DNA of 64,000 nucleotides from Casuarina equisetifolia (GCA_028551475.1 CM052354.1:744001-808000), one strand, 5' to 3'. Numbered from the stretch's first letter, positions 10,486-22,040 are shown. Translations and numbers: made by a program. Notes: a model not told the origin generated them from the sequence alone.

Positions 10486-11480
10486 ATGTATGGCAGCAGT
10501 GACGAAGATCAAGCACGGGGACGATCCACCCATGCTCCACCACGGGGGCGAGGTCGCCATTCTCCTCCTCATGTTTCTAGAGAACCTCCATCTACTGCCC
10601 TTATGCAACCGGGGGACCCTCTTTTCCTTCATCCCAATGATGGAACCAGCATCTTGTTGGTTACTGAAAAATTGTCTGGAGCCCTTAACTTCACCGCTTG
10701 GCGCAGAGACATGAAAAATGCGCTCTTAGGGAAGAACAAATTCAAGCTTCTTGATGGCTTTCTTCCAGACCCGAAGCCCTCTTCTCCTCTCTTCCCACAA
10801 TGGGAGAAATGCAACGGAGTTGTCCTTTCATGGCTCCTTACCTCCCTTTCACCGAATCTCTACAAAAGATTCACTTATGCAATGAGTGCTAAGGATGTTT
10901 GGAGCTGATTAAACAAAAAATTCTCCAAAGTGGGCAGCAAGGAAATCATTTCCGTGAAGAGATCCATTACTCTTTGTGTTCACGGATTCGATTCTATTGA
11001 TGCCTACGTGATGCGCTTGGAACACTTATGGGACTAGCTTTCTACCTACGTTGCAATTCGTCACCATTTATCTCCAGCCTTGAAGAATTTGATGAATATC
11101 AGGACGAGGGGCGGCTTGTAGAATTTCTTCTTGCCCTAAATGAAAGCTACGCTTAACTGAGTTCTCAGATTCAGAATAGTCGACCCTTACCAAGCCTTGA
11201 GGATGCCATCACCCAAGTTCGTGATGAAGAATCCACCCACATCCTAGCTGGCACCATCCGGAATCACTCTGTAACTTTTTCAGCGACCCAGCGACCGTCG
11301 GGGAAGATGGGTCATCTATTGGGTCAACATGTGAGTGGGTTGGAGCCCTTCATGGGCGGGTTGCGAGTCCAAGACCAGTCCGTAGGTGGGTCTGGCCTTT
11401 TGGGCCAATACACCCACGGCCCTGATCATCTAGTGGGCGGGCCAGGCGTACTAGGTTGCGCCCATCATAACGGGCTGTTG
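10486..11480 (+). pseudogene. Copia gag remnant
   Basis: Starts at ATG 10486 (MYGSSDEDQARG). Residues after about 60 show the copia Gag pattern: LNFTAWRRDMKNAL, KFKLLDGFLPDP, WEKCNGVVLSWLL. The first frame ends at TGA 10906-10908 (after KDVWS). Related sequence continues to about 11160 with further stops. 11280-11480 is GC-richer than the rest and has no Gag resemblance, so it may be a private insertion or a fast-evolving linker. Confidence 0.75.
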
Positions 11481-11488
11481 CCCTAGTC

Positions 11489-11540
11489 GCTAAATGACAC
11501 ATCGTTTAGCAACGACATGCTAAACGACACGTCGTTTAGC
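11489..11540. repeat. Paired 22-bp palindromes inside copia gag
   Basis: Two inverted repeats spaced 30 bp apart, 11489-11510 and 11519-11540. The second has perfect arms, GCTAAACGAC and GTCGTTTAGC, around AC; the first has one mismatch. Such ACGT-centred palindromes are known from some plant retroelements, but their role here is unknown. Confidence 0.7.
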
Positions 11541-13514
11541 AATGGCAGCGAGCTACACGCCATTCACTGCCCACCAGCCTCCAAAAATGCTCCTTCCTCT
11601 GCTAGTAGGGGGCCCACTTACAGCCATTCTTGTCGCACTAGCCACCAAATCTCTGAATGCTATTTTTTGGTGCCATGTGCTCATTGTGGAACCATTGGCC
11701 ATAGTAAGGAACGATGTTATCAGCTTCCTGGCAATTCCAACAAAAAGAAAGTTAAAAGACAAGGAGCTAGGCAAGCATCCACCAATCAAGTAACCTCTGT
11801 GGCCTCCACTAATAAGCAAACTTTGGAGCTCAATGCTGATGACTATGATAAGGTCGTCACCCTCCTCAATGGGCTCTCTACCTTATCAGGACTAGGTATT
11901 TCCCCAAAGCTCACCTCTATGTTGCATTGGATTATAGATTCAGGCGCTAGTGACCATGTTACTAGAAATTTTAACTGCTTGTCATCTCCTATACCATGTA
12001 AGCATGCATTTAGGGTTGTACACTTACCCAATGGCCACATCCTTAAAACTATACTATACTCATTGGCTTTCAATGCAAATTTGATATCCATTGCCAAATA
12101 TTGCCAAGACAACCATTGTCGAGTCACCTTTTACCCTTATTTTTGTCTCTTTTAGGACATATGGACTGGGACAGTGACGGGACTGGGTAGGATGCATGAT
12201 GGACTTTACTACTTAGTGTTTAAACGTAGTCAGCATCACCATTATGTTAATGATGCCCATGGTATACCTTTTGTACTTTACAATTCGTCTAGTAAAACTT
12301 ATTGTGTGATGAATTGTAATATTTTACACCAACATTTGGGACATCCCTCCTTGAAGGTGATGAACTTATTCCATGTTTAGCAACTCATTCTTCTTTTGAT
12401 TCTGTTAAGGCTTGCTCTATTTGCCCTTTAGCCAAACAAACACGTTCTCCCTTTCATGCTAGCACTACATCGACTGAGCATATCTTTGATTTAATCCATA
12501 TGGATATTTGGGGACCATACAAGATCCCTTCACATTCAAGTACACGGTATTGTCTCACCATAGTCGATGATTTTTCTCGTGCAACTTGACTTTTTTTAAT
12601 GCAAGCTAAAATTGAAACTTTACCTCACATCCAAAGTTTTTTGCACTCATTTCCACTCAGTTTAACATGCCTATACGGCGTATTCGAACTGACAATGCCC
12701 AAGATTTTTTGGCTTCCGCTTGCACCACCTTTTTTGCTTCTCATGGTTAATTCATAAGAGCTCTTGTATATACACCCTACAACAGAATGGGGTAATAGAG
12801 AGGAAGCATCGGCACATCTTTAATGTTGCTCGAGCCCTTAAGTTTCAAGTACACATTCTCATTCACTTTTGGGGTGAGTGTGTTCTTATAGCTACCTATT
12901 TGATTAATAGGACGCCTACCCCCACCTTACAAGGCAAAACGCCTTTTGAGGTACTTTTTGGCAAACCCCCTTCCTTTGATCACCTTTGAGTGTTTGGGTG
13001 TTTATGTTATGCCACCAACCTCACCCAACGAGATAAGTTTGGGGCCCATGCAATTACTTGTATTTTCATAGGTTATCCTTATACACAAAAGGGGTATCGA
13101 CTCTACAATCTCCAAAGGGGCCGTTTCTTTTTCAATCGAGATGTGATCTTTCATGAGGATTGTTTTTCTTTTGTACAGGCCACTTCTCTTTCTAGCTCCC
13201 CTTCTCCCACCTCAATAGATGATCTTTTAAAGTCGACCCGTGCTGTGTATGACATAGAGGTACCAAGTCCATCATCCACTATAGTTCCCTCCATTGCTCT
13301 AGTGCCTGTGTCACCTAATGACATACATGTGCCGCCTCTTCCTCCTACTGATTTTCCATTGACCTTGCACCCACATCCATTCATTCCTCTCCTCCTCGTC
13401 GGTTCGACCGGTCCCATCGACCTCCCATTTGGTCCACTGATTATGTTTTTCCTCTTTCCTCCATACCTTCTACCTCACATCCTATCTCCCATGTCCTCTC
13501 ATATCACCGTTTAA
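11517..13514 (+). pseudogene. Copia zinc knuckle, protease and integrase remnant
   Basis: CAHCGTIGHSKERC is a CX2CX4HX4C nucleocapsid knuckle. WIIDSGASDHVT is the aspartic protease site. A GAG-pre-integrase motif (HQHLGHPSLKVMNL) and the integrase core start (HMDIWGPYKIP, YCLTIVDDFSR) follow. Integrase continues through [10 protein letters not shown] and [16 protein letters not shown] to a serine/proline-rich linker. Several stops (for example at 12155, 12380 and after SRAT) and frame changes break the polyprotein. Confidence 0.8.
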
Positions 13515-13609
13515 GCCCGTAACATTGCCACTTTATTGCTTCCATTTCTGCCACTGCAAAACCCACCTCCTATAGAGAAGCAGTCCTTGACCCTAGATGG
13601 CGTACTGCT

Positions 13610-15114
13610 ATGGCTGATGAGATTCATGCATTAGAGTCTAACAGTACATGGGACCTAGTTCCTCTTCCTGCAGGACATAAATCCATTGGTTGTAAATGGG
13701 TTTATAAGATCAAACACAAAGCTGATGGGAGCATTAAGAAGTACAAGGCCCATCTCATTGCTAAAGGTTATAGCCAACGTGAGGGTATTGATTATGAGGA
13801 AACTTTTTCTCTTGTTGGAAAGATGATCACTGTCCGTATTCTAGTTACTCTTGCTGCAGTTAAGAACTGAGAGATCCATCAGATGGATGTGCATAATGCC
13901 TTTCTTCAAGGCGACTTAAATGCTGAAGTCTATATGACCATTCCTAAGGGCATTCAGCATCAAGGTTATAGTCTTAGTTTATCGTCTGAAGAAATCACTA
14001 TATGGCCTCAAGCAAGCCTCTCGCAGTTGGTATTTCAAGTTCACAAATGCCTTGATTGTAAATGGTTTTTGCCAGTCACATCATGACCACTCCTTATACA
14101 TCAAACAGGCAAATAAAGGCCTCTTGATTGTATTTATTTATGTTGATGACAAGAGGAGATAATTCTGCTATTCAAATGTTCAAAGATTATTTGAACTCCC
14201 AATTCCATATCAGACATCTCGGGCCAGTTAGATACTTTCTTGGGATTGAGATAGCATGGAACAAGACTGGTTTTGTGCTGAGCCAAAGGAAGTATGCCCT
14301 AAAACTCATTTCAAAGTGTGGATTGGCTGGAAGTAAGCTTTCCATGACACCTTTAGAACAGAATCGTAAGTATGTTGGCATTGAGTTTGTCGATCCACTT
14401 CAGTTGACTGTTGATCCCCCTTTTAGAGATATTTCCAATTATCAATGGCTCATAGGCCGGTTGATATACCTCACTATGACAAGACCAAACATTAGCTATG
14501 CTATGTAGATCCTTAGTCAATTCATGCATGATCCAAGGGTCTCACATTATCAAGCAGCTCTCAGAGTTATTTGGTATGTCAAGAGTTCACCAGGTCTCGA
14601 GCTATTGATTAGATCAGATAGTGAGCTTGTATTACAAACTTATTGTGATTCTGATTACGCATCATGTCCTATGGGAAGAAGATCGACCACGGGATTTTGT
14701 GTCAAATTGGGAAGTTCCTTGATCTCTTGGAAATGCAAGAAACAGCCCTTTGTATCTAGATCTTCCACTGAATCTGAATATCGTGCTATGACCACAATGG
14801 CATGTGAGATTATTTGGCTACTTGGGCTCTTAAAAGATCTACAGGTAACTCCCCCATCACCCGTTACACTTCATTGTGACAATGAATCTATTATTAAACT
14901 TGCTGCCAACCCGGTGTTCCATGAGAAGACCAAACACATAGAAGTGGATTGTCACTTCATTTGTGAGAAGGTAGCTGCAGGCATCATACATACAACGCAC
15001 ATTGCGTCACGAGATCAGCCGACAAATATCTTGACCAAGGCTTTGGGAATTTCACAGCATCATTTTCTTCTTGGCAAGCTAGGCATGTATGACTTATACC
15101 ATGCACCAGCTTGA
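13610..15114 (+). pseudogene. Copia reverse transcriptase and RNase H remnant
   Basis: RT starts MADEIHALESNSTWDLV, then GCKWVYKIKHKADG and MDVHNAFLQGDL. The catalytic YVDD is at 14139-14150. RNase H has YCDSDYASCPMGRRSTTGFC, SRSSTESEYRAM and KHIEVDCHFI, ending at 15114 just before the purine tract. Stops or frameshifts lie near 13870, 14086, 14155 and 14508. Confidence 0.85.
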
Positions 15115-15121
15115 GGGGGGC

Positions 15122-15342
15122 TGTTGAGAAAACTAATGCAGTGTCCGTTATATATTGTACAGTGAGTAATAGTATTGTCCAGGACAGTTTTTTGACCTCC
15201 GAATAATAGCTTGTGCTTGTCCCAGGCACTTCGTATATTTCACCTCTATAGTGGTTTTGTTTGCTTTTTGTAACGTTGAACACAATCCAATACAAGATTA
15301 GAAATGCATTCTTTCCAATCCATATCTGTGTTCTTCTTATCA
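15122..15342 (+). repeat. Copia 3' LTR
   Basis: 221 bp, paired with 9899-10119 and preceded by the purine tract TTGAGGGGGGC. Confidence 0.9.
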
Positions 15343-15769
15343 AACCACAAATACATTGATACAATAACTAAAGCAGATACATAATAAAAAGTCCCACAAA
15401 CAAAAAAGCTAATTAGACATCATGAAATCACTCACAAAATGATCCTCACACCATACATATAGGATAATTAAAAACAAATCACTTTGCATTCTTCACTCAC
15501 AAATACAGCATACATTTAACCTTATTTAAAGGAGACCTAAAGTCATAACTTCATTTATAGCTGGTGATGATATGATAACGGCTGGTTGGCATTGGACAGC
15601 TAGCCGCGAGTGGCACGAAGCAGGAGAAGAGATTGATTGAGAGGTTTGCCGAGACAACGGGAGAAAAGGAGAGCGAGGTGTGGACAGCAGGGAAAGAGAG
15701 AGAAAGAGAGAGAGAGGAAGGGAGGGGATTGGAAAAGGGCGGCTGGTCTAGGAACAGGGAAGTTTGGTG
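15343..15769. other. 3' flank of gene C
   Basis: Sequence shared with the 3' flanks of B, D and E, including a GA tract at about 15690-15718, (TC)n on the gene strand, and CGGCTGGTCTAGGAA. The left part continues the host sequence split by the copia element. No coding signal. Confidence 0.6.
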
Positions 15770-18309
15770 CTAGATGAGATGGCGCTTGCGCCACCTCAGG
15801 GAAAAGGCTCTGCATGAGAGATGCACCCAAAGAATCTGAAAATTTATGAGCTCCATGAGTCGAATCGTTATAAAATATGTAAAAGTTAACCCGACGGCCA
15901 GAAGAAAAAGAACTTTTGGAATCTTTTTGACAGGAATTGCGCCGCGGATATTTCGTGATATGCCAAAAAAAGCAAAAAGGCAACCGAGGGGAAATATGTA
16001 AAGCAGGCCTAAAGGCGATTTAGGGAGGAGGAAGATTGTTGCGAATATTGAAAAACAAAGGGATGTATAATTTAACGTATTGACTAAGTTGAAATAAGAA
16101 CTGCCCATGGTTGCTGCCCCAACATGGGGTGAGTTCGCATAATCTGGAGTTCCTCCGTGAGGGGTGAGTAATACTTGAAAGTTGATTGTTATGAGCAATG
16201 TAACAACCACCAACAAAGTATTGCGAGTTTTTTCAGTGAATTGGAAAAGCGATCTTCCAATAGTGGGGTCACAGCATAGCATACGAACAATCTCGTTGTA
16301 GTTCTCCTGTGTTCCGATTGAAAGATGTCAAATATTGTGAAGATCCTTTAAAGGCCGAGTCTAAATTAGCTCAATAGTTCAATAACCACCTCTCATCCTT
16401 GTTATTATAAAGATGCATAACTATAATCTCAACACTTAAAATAGTCTATAGGATTGTTACAACCTGATAATTTCTAGTCTAAAGATTAAATACAGAATGA
16501 TTTCAAGCTGGGATCGAGTAATACTACCTTGTTCGAACAAGAAATCCACACACAAATATACCCACACAACTCTAGCGTCAAGAATGGGGATATTGCACCC
16601 ACACAGCTGTTACTGGCAAGTCTAAAGACAACAAACAACAAGCCTCACCCTAACTTCACACTACATGGGCTTTTAAATGTTAACAAGACTTGGGCCTAAT
16701 ACTGACCTGGCCCGTTCATTACTCTAACCCATTTGCTAAAAGGCCCGTAACAAGCAAATTCCCATCTCAAAAGACCAAAGAAAGAAAGAAAGTAGGAAAA
16801 GGAGGAGAGGGAGGAGGAGGAGGAGGAGGAGGAGGAGGAGAAGGCAAATGTTACATATTAATGAAAGAAAAGAATTATACACTAAATATTAGTAGCAAAT
16901 GAGATGATTTCTAATATGTTTTCAAGTACTCTACAACAAAAACAACTTTAACAACAAAATTTTCTAAGGCTACACTATTGTTTAACCTTAAAAAAACTAA
17001 AAGTTATGGAATGTATGGTTATTCATTAAAAAATATAAATGATTTTGGACATTTTGTTGATTTTAGAGACACTTGATTTATTAATTTTATTAATTTTCAG
17101 ATTATAATTTTTAAAAAAATTCTTAAAGGTTGTTGAAAAGATAAAGGAGATGAATTTTGAGTAAAATGTATTATGTGAGTAATGAAATATAAATAAAGAG
17201 AATGAAAGTAGTATATGTAAAAGCAAATTTGAATATCAACTCAAGGAGTTTGTGTATCGTTTCATGTTCACAAAGACAACTTGAAAATATTATTAACATG
17301 TGAATTTGTTGTAGTATCATTCGAGTTTATTTTTATAAGTGTTAGAGGCCAATTTTTTATAATAGTGGTCCTTAGGACCACCCACTTCTATGAGTTAAAT
17401 CTCTGTTATGCCAATTTTATTCTCTTTTTTTTTTTTTCAATCGTAATAGAAAAAAAAATACTAAATAACACTTGCCTTGGATAGGCCTCTTTTGATATTT
17501 GAGATCTGCTTGTTTGCCTTTGAAATCTCCTCGTTTGCTTTGGACCACCAATTTCGCAATTTGTATCTACTCCAAAAGGCTTCATTTAACGAAGTGAGGT
17601 AAATCCAATTGTACAACATGAAAGAAGCTTTGTGCTGTCCATACCTTAGGGCAATATGTAAAGCAGTCTCACCATTAGCTGTCAAATCCAAAATAGACTT
17701 AGGACAAATAATTAGAATTTCAATCAAGAGCTTAAGATCACCTATTTTAGCTGCGTGGTGGAAAGGAGTCCAACACTCCTTTCCTTTAACACGTGCAAGG
17801 TCCTTATCAAAATCAAGTAAACAGAAGACCATGGTGCATAGATTTCCCCGCAAAGCATGGGTCAGTATGGATTGTGTTTGCTGATCGGGTTCTGCTTGTC
17901 GCAAAGCATGGTTCGGATGGGGCTGTGTTTGTTTCGAAGCTTGGTTCGGTTCCGTTTGGATTTGTTGCAAGGGAGGGTTCGGGTTAGCTTGTTCTTGTTG
18001 AAAAGCCAGGTCCACTTTGGATATTTCTTCCAAAGCGAGGTGTAAAGGGGTGAGACCATCTTCATTCAGCTTCCGAGATAACGACGGCTTTAATGCCATT
18101 ATCTCGACGGCAAAGGAGACATGTCCCGCTGCTGCAGCCTTGTGCAAAGGTGTCTCCAGAAACGGAGTACTGTCGATTTCGTCCAAAATAAGCGGATGCT
18201 GCTTTATCAATCTGTACAATTCTTCAATGTATCCTGTCGAACCAGCACTCACACACTGTTGAATGATACTTTGCGGGCTCTCTGTTTGTGGAACAGTTGT
18301 CACTTCCAT
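15770..18309 (-). CDS. Gene C: intact BDA1-like ankyrin-PGG protein
   Basis: Exon 1 is 18309-17476 (278 codons) and exon 2 is 16306-15770 (178 codons plus stop). They join in frame through a GC-AG intron (AAG|GCAAGT ... ACACAG|GAG), giving 456 aa. Ankyrin repeats include ETPLHKAAAAGH, LTPLHLALEEIS, WTPFHHAAKIGD and ETALHIALRYGQ. A proline/glutamine-rich insert of about 11-residue units (LQQIQTEPNQA, SKQTQPHPNHA) lies near residues 100-150, between the second and third ankyrin repeats. Exon 2 has the PGG-type domain with four predicted membrane helices, but the motif reads LLTPHGG rather than TPPGG. The family acts at membranes in plant immune signalling. This is the only undamaged member of the B/C/D class here. 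The acceptor is inferred from paralogues; an alternative upstream acceptor would meet stops. Confidence 0.82.
16455..16752 (-). mobile_element. Possible solo LTR in the gene C intron
   Basis: A 298-bp block bounded by TGTTACAACC and CCCGTAACA (TG...CA) is absent from the matching introns of B and E. Its tail (ACTTGGGCCTAATACTG) has the style of a plant LTR. No target-site duplication was found, so the call is tentative. Confidence 0.45.
16801..16843. repeat. GGA microsatellite in the gene C intron
   Basis: About ten GGA/GAG units in a purine-rich tract that reads TCC on the gene strand. It lies inside the intron, far from both splice sites. Confidence 0.85.
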
Positions 18310-18404
18310 TTCTCAGCCACAGGTAGGTAAGAGAAAATGGCTTTAGAGCTATAGAAAAAGGTGAGGACTGAGTACTAGTGCGCAAATGTGAGGGCCGGCA
18401 TCCT

Positions 18405-18413
18405 CCTTTTATA
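18405..18413 (-). promoter_or_regulatory. TATA box of gene C
   Basis: TATAAAAGG on the minus strand, about 96 bases before the ATG at 18309. In paralogue F the matching site is degraded (CTAGAAAAAG), consistent with F being dead. Confidence 0.65.
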
Positions 18414-20499
18414 GGGGTCGATCAAATATGGGCTCTTGATTCAGCTGTAAAAATCTGTACACGTCATCAAGATTATTTGAGTACGCTTTCCAGCCGCCAC
18501 AAGTGACCAAAGGAAACACGGGGCTGAACGATGACCCAACCACTCGACGACTAAGGCCGAAGATAAGTCAATTACCTCATTTACGGGGCGGAGAAAATGC
18601 TGGTGTTTAAGCACCATGCATTAAAAAATCAGCGGAGATAAGGATAAGTAACCTCATGATTCCATTTCCTAGATACATGATTTGGGAGAGCCATCATATG
18701 GCCACATCATATCACATTAAAGTTCATAAGATTCGCTGCAATATTACAAAGACTTCAACTACAAGTCCTTTCAACAGTGGAGGAGCAAAGGAAAAACACT
18801 TCAACTACAAGTCCCCCATTTTTGGCATTTTTGGCTACCACGTACATGATAAAATTCTAATGTCCCGAAAAGGGTAATCCTTGATGCATTTTCTTTTACT
18901 CAACCAATTTGTTCCATAGAGATTTTTTTTCCGATGTTGACTATAAAGCGGACCTTCCGACTCTGAGCACGGGACGTAACCCGGTATGGACGCATGGCCC
19001 CTCCTTACAAATAATGCATCTTAGAAATGGACCCGTGATGACACTTGCGAAGCGAAGAAGAAAAAAGATGGATGTTCAACATTTTGGTCCTCTTTGCCTA
19101 ACATGTACAAATGCGTGCCTCCCGAGAAAGCGGATGGTCAAGTGTTTCTTATTGTGACAGCCTACCCAGTGATAAGGTTACATGAATAAGCGGACAACGT
19201 TCAACCTCTGAATTTAGTGGGATAAGCCGTACCTAAGTCGTCGCTGAACAAGAAGTCCGGATCTCATGGCTGACTACCTTGTCTATGCTTAGTTACTTTT
19301 ATAAAAAATCAGTTAAGTTTAAGAAATTATAAGGTACTATGTAATTTAATGTATATGCTGCCCAATATATTTTATATTTTTATTTTTATATTTTATGTAG
19401 CAATTTAATATATAAGTATATTGTCCTTTTTTAAGATTTAGGCTAATAACATATTTTTTCTACTTATTTTATTTTTACTTATTTAAAATATAATTATTAC
19501 ATCTAATTTTACTATTATTAATAAAATTTATCAGGGTATTATCTCTATTTCTTAAAAAAAATAAAAACAAATTAGAGGAGTTTCCAAAAATTATAAATTT
19601 TTGAAAACATAACAGAGGAGTATAATATTAATAGAAACACGTCTAAACTTCAACCAAATATCCTAAGAAGATATTTCAAAGAAGTATCCAAAGAAGATAT
19701 TTCAACAAAGTATCCAAAGAAGATGATGGATATGCAAAGACTCATGACCCTCGTCACATCTAAATTTCATCAACTCCTAGTTGTCCCTTGTTACTCTTTC
19801 CACCATTAGTGAGCAGAAAAAAAAAAAGTAAAGAAGATAAAGATATCGAAAAAGTTGGAAGAAAGACGACAAAAAGTCGAGACTAAACAAAAGGGAAAAC
19901 GTCTTCGTGATATACCACCAATACAGCGAGGAACACACAAGTCTTCCGTTGCATACGAAAATCGACACACCGTAGACTTCTGTATTCTAGTTTTATACTA
20001 TTTAATGAAAAGTGACAAGTGAGTACGTCAGTTTTAGCCCAACAAAAACCGGCAATTCTAGATATTAATTATTTTTTCTTTTTTATGTTACGGGGATAAT
20101 TTTGAAGATCAATATGTTATATTTTAATTTTAAATTTTTTGGTCATCAAATACACCAACTATTTAAAAAGAGCTGGAAAGTCCCAAAAGACTAAAGAGGG
20201 AAGACGATGACCAGTAGTGCTAACAACACTGCCGTGGCTATTTGTTCATCATGCAAAGGAAAGCATTGTATGTGAGCTATGTTTTGGGATGCCTTTTGGT
20301 CCAGTCAATGTGGCGGTGTGGTGGCGTGTCGTATTTGTTTTTAGATTAAATGTTTCTATTTGGGTCAATGGCGGACCAATGGAGCTCGAAAATGATTGAT
20401 CTTCCAGGCCTCTACATCCCCATTCAAAGACTAGAAAAGCTAAACGCACCACTGACTTGGGAGAGGCGTGGCATTTAATTTCTGTGCTAGTCGTACGTT
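18414..20499. other. Gene C upstream region and dispersed repeat
   Basis: 18414-18500 matches the sequence upstream of F (about 52390-52500), including TGTACACGTCATCAAGAT. 18930-19160 is a diverged copy of 20690-20960. 19290-19700 is very AT-rich. No gene was supported. Confidence 0.5.
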
Positions 20500-20510
20500 G
20501 AGTTTTGATT

Positions 20511-20623
20511 TTTTTTTTTTTTACTGCACACACCTAAGGAGGGGACGAAGATTTGAACCCACAACCGGTGGGACTGCCAGTTAGGATTTGACTTAAAGAA
20601 CGCCATTGAGTTAGGACCTGCCC
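20511..20623 (-). mobile_element. tRNA-derived SINE with target-site duplication
   Basis: On the minus strand it starts GGGCAGGTCC. It has an A-box-like TAACTCAATGG and a B-box GGTTCAAATCT about 43 bases later, and it ends in an oligo(A) tail (oligo(T) at 20511-20522). An 11-12 bp direct repeat, GAGTTTTGATT(T), lies at 20500-20510 and 20624-20635, exactly at its ends. This fits a polymerase III SINE inserted by LINE machinery. Confidence 0.85.
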
Positions 20624-20635
20624 GAGTTTTGATTT

Positions 20636-20965
20636 ATGTGGGTTCAGTGAACGTGGCCTAAGGAATAATCTTACCAATTAAAGACTTATGTAATGACTCA
20701 ACACTTGGTAGACACTGAGCACCTCGTGTGACCCGATATGGAAACATCATTCGCCTAAGAATAAGCACATGATTTTACTTATGAAGAAAAAAGAAGATGG
20801 ACGTCCCATATTTCCGTCTTCTTTGGCTAACAGGTACAAGTACGTCCCTTTGTATGGAAATACGTATGATGACATTGACTTGCACAGAGGACACCGGGCA
20901 GGACATCATCAAAATACCATGACATGCAGACATCAAATGGGCTTCAAAGTTTTCTCTTCATGAAT
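20636..20965. repeat. Dispersed repeat copy shared with 18930-19160
   Basis: Shares a scattered but collinear match with 18930-19160: GAAGATGGACGTCCCATATT here against AAGATGGATGTTCAACATTT there, then a shared CCTAACA/GGCTAACA-GTACAA-TACGT part. The element type is unknown and there is no coding signal. Confidence 0.5.
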
Positions 20966-22040
20966 TATGCTCATAATGATTCACATTTAATAAAATTTCA
21001 CACCATCTTCACTTGTAAACTGTTTATCACTGTAGTTATATCTCTTATTCCTAAACTCCTTTCATCCAAAGGCCAATAAACTTTATCCTAGCCTACCCAA
21101 TGTGCTCTTTGAACTTCCTTATTTCTCCATAAAAAGTCTGCCATAGTTTTATTAATTTCTTTCAAGATTGATTTTGGAACCTTAGCAACTATCGAACAAT
21201 GTATGTGGATTGAGAGCAAAACACTTTTAATCAAAACTAGTTCCCCCTTACAAGATAAAAATTAATTTTTCCAATTATGAATTCTCCCTATAATATTTGT
21301 CAATAGCTTTTCAAAGTATATTCTCTTTGCTCTTCCTTTAAAAAGTGGAACCCCTAAATATTTCATTGGTAAATCAATCAATGAAAAACCTGTCCACTAT
21401 TTAATGTGATACTTCTTGTAAGTAGAAACTTTTTTCGCCAATAAGAAATTGCATTTCTTGACATTTACTAGCTATCCACTAGAACATTCATAATCTCTCA
21501 ACAAAGTTATAAAATTAAGTATTGACTATTTTTGACCATTCAAAAAGATGTTCATGTTGTCTATATAAAGCAAATGTGAGACATAGTCAAAGTTATTCGT
21601 ACCTTTCAATTTACCGATCTCTCTATTCTACATTAGGTGTTTTAGCTTTTGACTAAATGTTTTTTGAGTAATAATAAATAAACTTAGAGATAAAGGATTC
21701 CCTTGTCTAAGTCTTTTGGAGGATTTAAAGAAGCCAAATTTTTTCCCTTGTAATTGAATAAAAATCCAATTGTTTAAGATACAACGATAGATCATGTTTG
21801 TCTACAGTGAAGAGAAACCTAACCTCTGTAAAACTTGTAATAAAAACGACCACTTTAACCTATCATAGGCCTTTGACATATCAAGTCTAATGATTACATT
21901 ACCTCCTGGCATTGGTTTATTTACTTCATGTATCATTTCTTGAGCCAATGCTATATTTTCTTGGATAGATCTATCCTTAACAAAATCAAATTGTTCTAGT
22001 GAGATAATACCTCTAATTAGACTTGTATCCTTGCTCTGTC
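20966..22040 (-). pseudogene. L1-type LINE reverse transcriptase remnant
   Basis: There is no long open frame, but conceptual reading of the minus strand gives plant L1 RT motifs in order: QFDFVKDRSIQENIALAQE, VIIRLDMSKAYDRLKWSFL, RQGNPLSLSLFI, a decayed catalytic site (YIDN where YADD or FADD is expected), then KYLGVPLFKGRAKRIYFEKL, GELVLIKSVL and a FLW stretch. The 5' ORF and the 3' tail are missing. A copia fragment abuts it at 22041. Confidence 0.82.

Larger units (their letters stand above)
9899..15342 (+). mobile_element. Ty1/copia LTR retrotransposon, full length but decayed
   Basis: 221-bp LTRs (9899-10119 and 15122-15342) begin TGTTGAGAAAAC and end TTCTTATCA, with about 11 differences between them by eye. 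The primer site TGGTATAATAGAGC follows the left LTR, and the purine tract TTGAGGGGGGC precedes the right one. Domain order gag, protease, integrase, RT, RNase H is diagnostic of copia. Stops and frameshifts throughout mean it is non-autonomous now. The flanks (GAAAC left, AACCA right) do not form a clean duplication. It interrupts sequence matching the 3' flank of the ankyrin genes, downstream of gene C. Confidence 0.92.

Noticed and set aside
9899-15342. A clean 5-bp target duplication for the copia element
   Set aside because: Flanks GAAAC and AACCA do not match well enough; only partial overlap (AAC) is visible.
16690-16902. Gly-rich 70-aa open frame
   Set aside because: Produced by the GGA microsatellite inside the gene C intron.
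20511-20623. A tRNA gene, because of the A and B boxes
   Set aside because: It cannot fold as a full tRNA as read, has an oligo(A) tail and a target-site duplication; it is a SINE.
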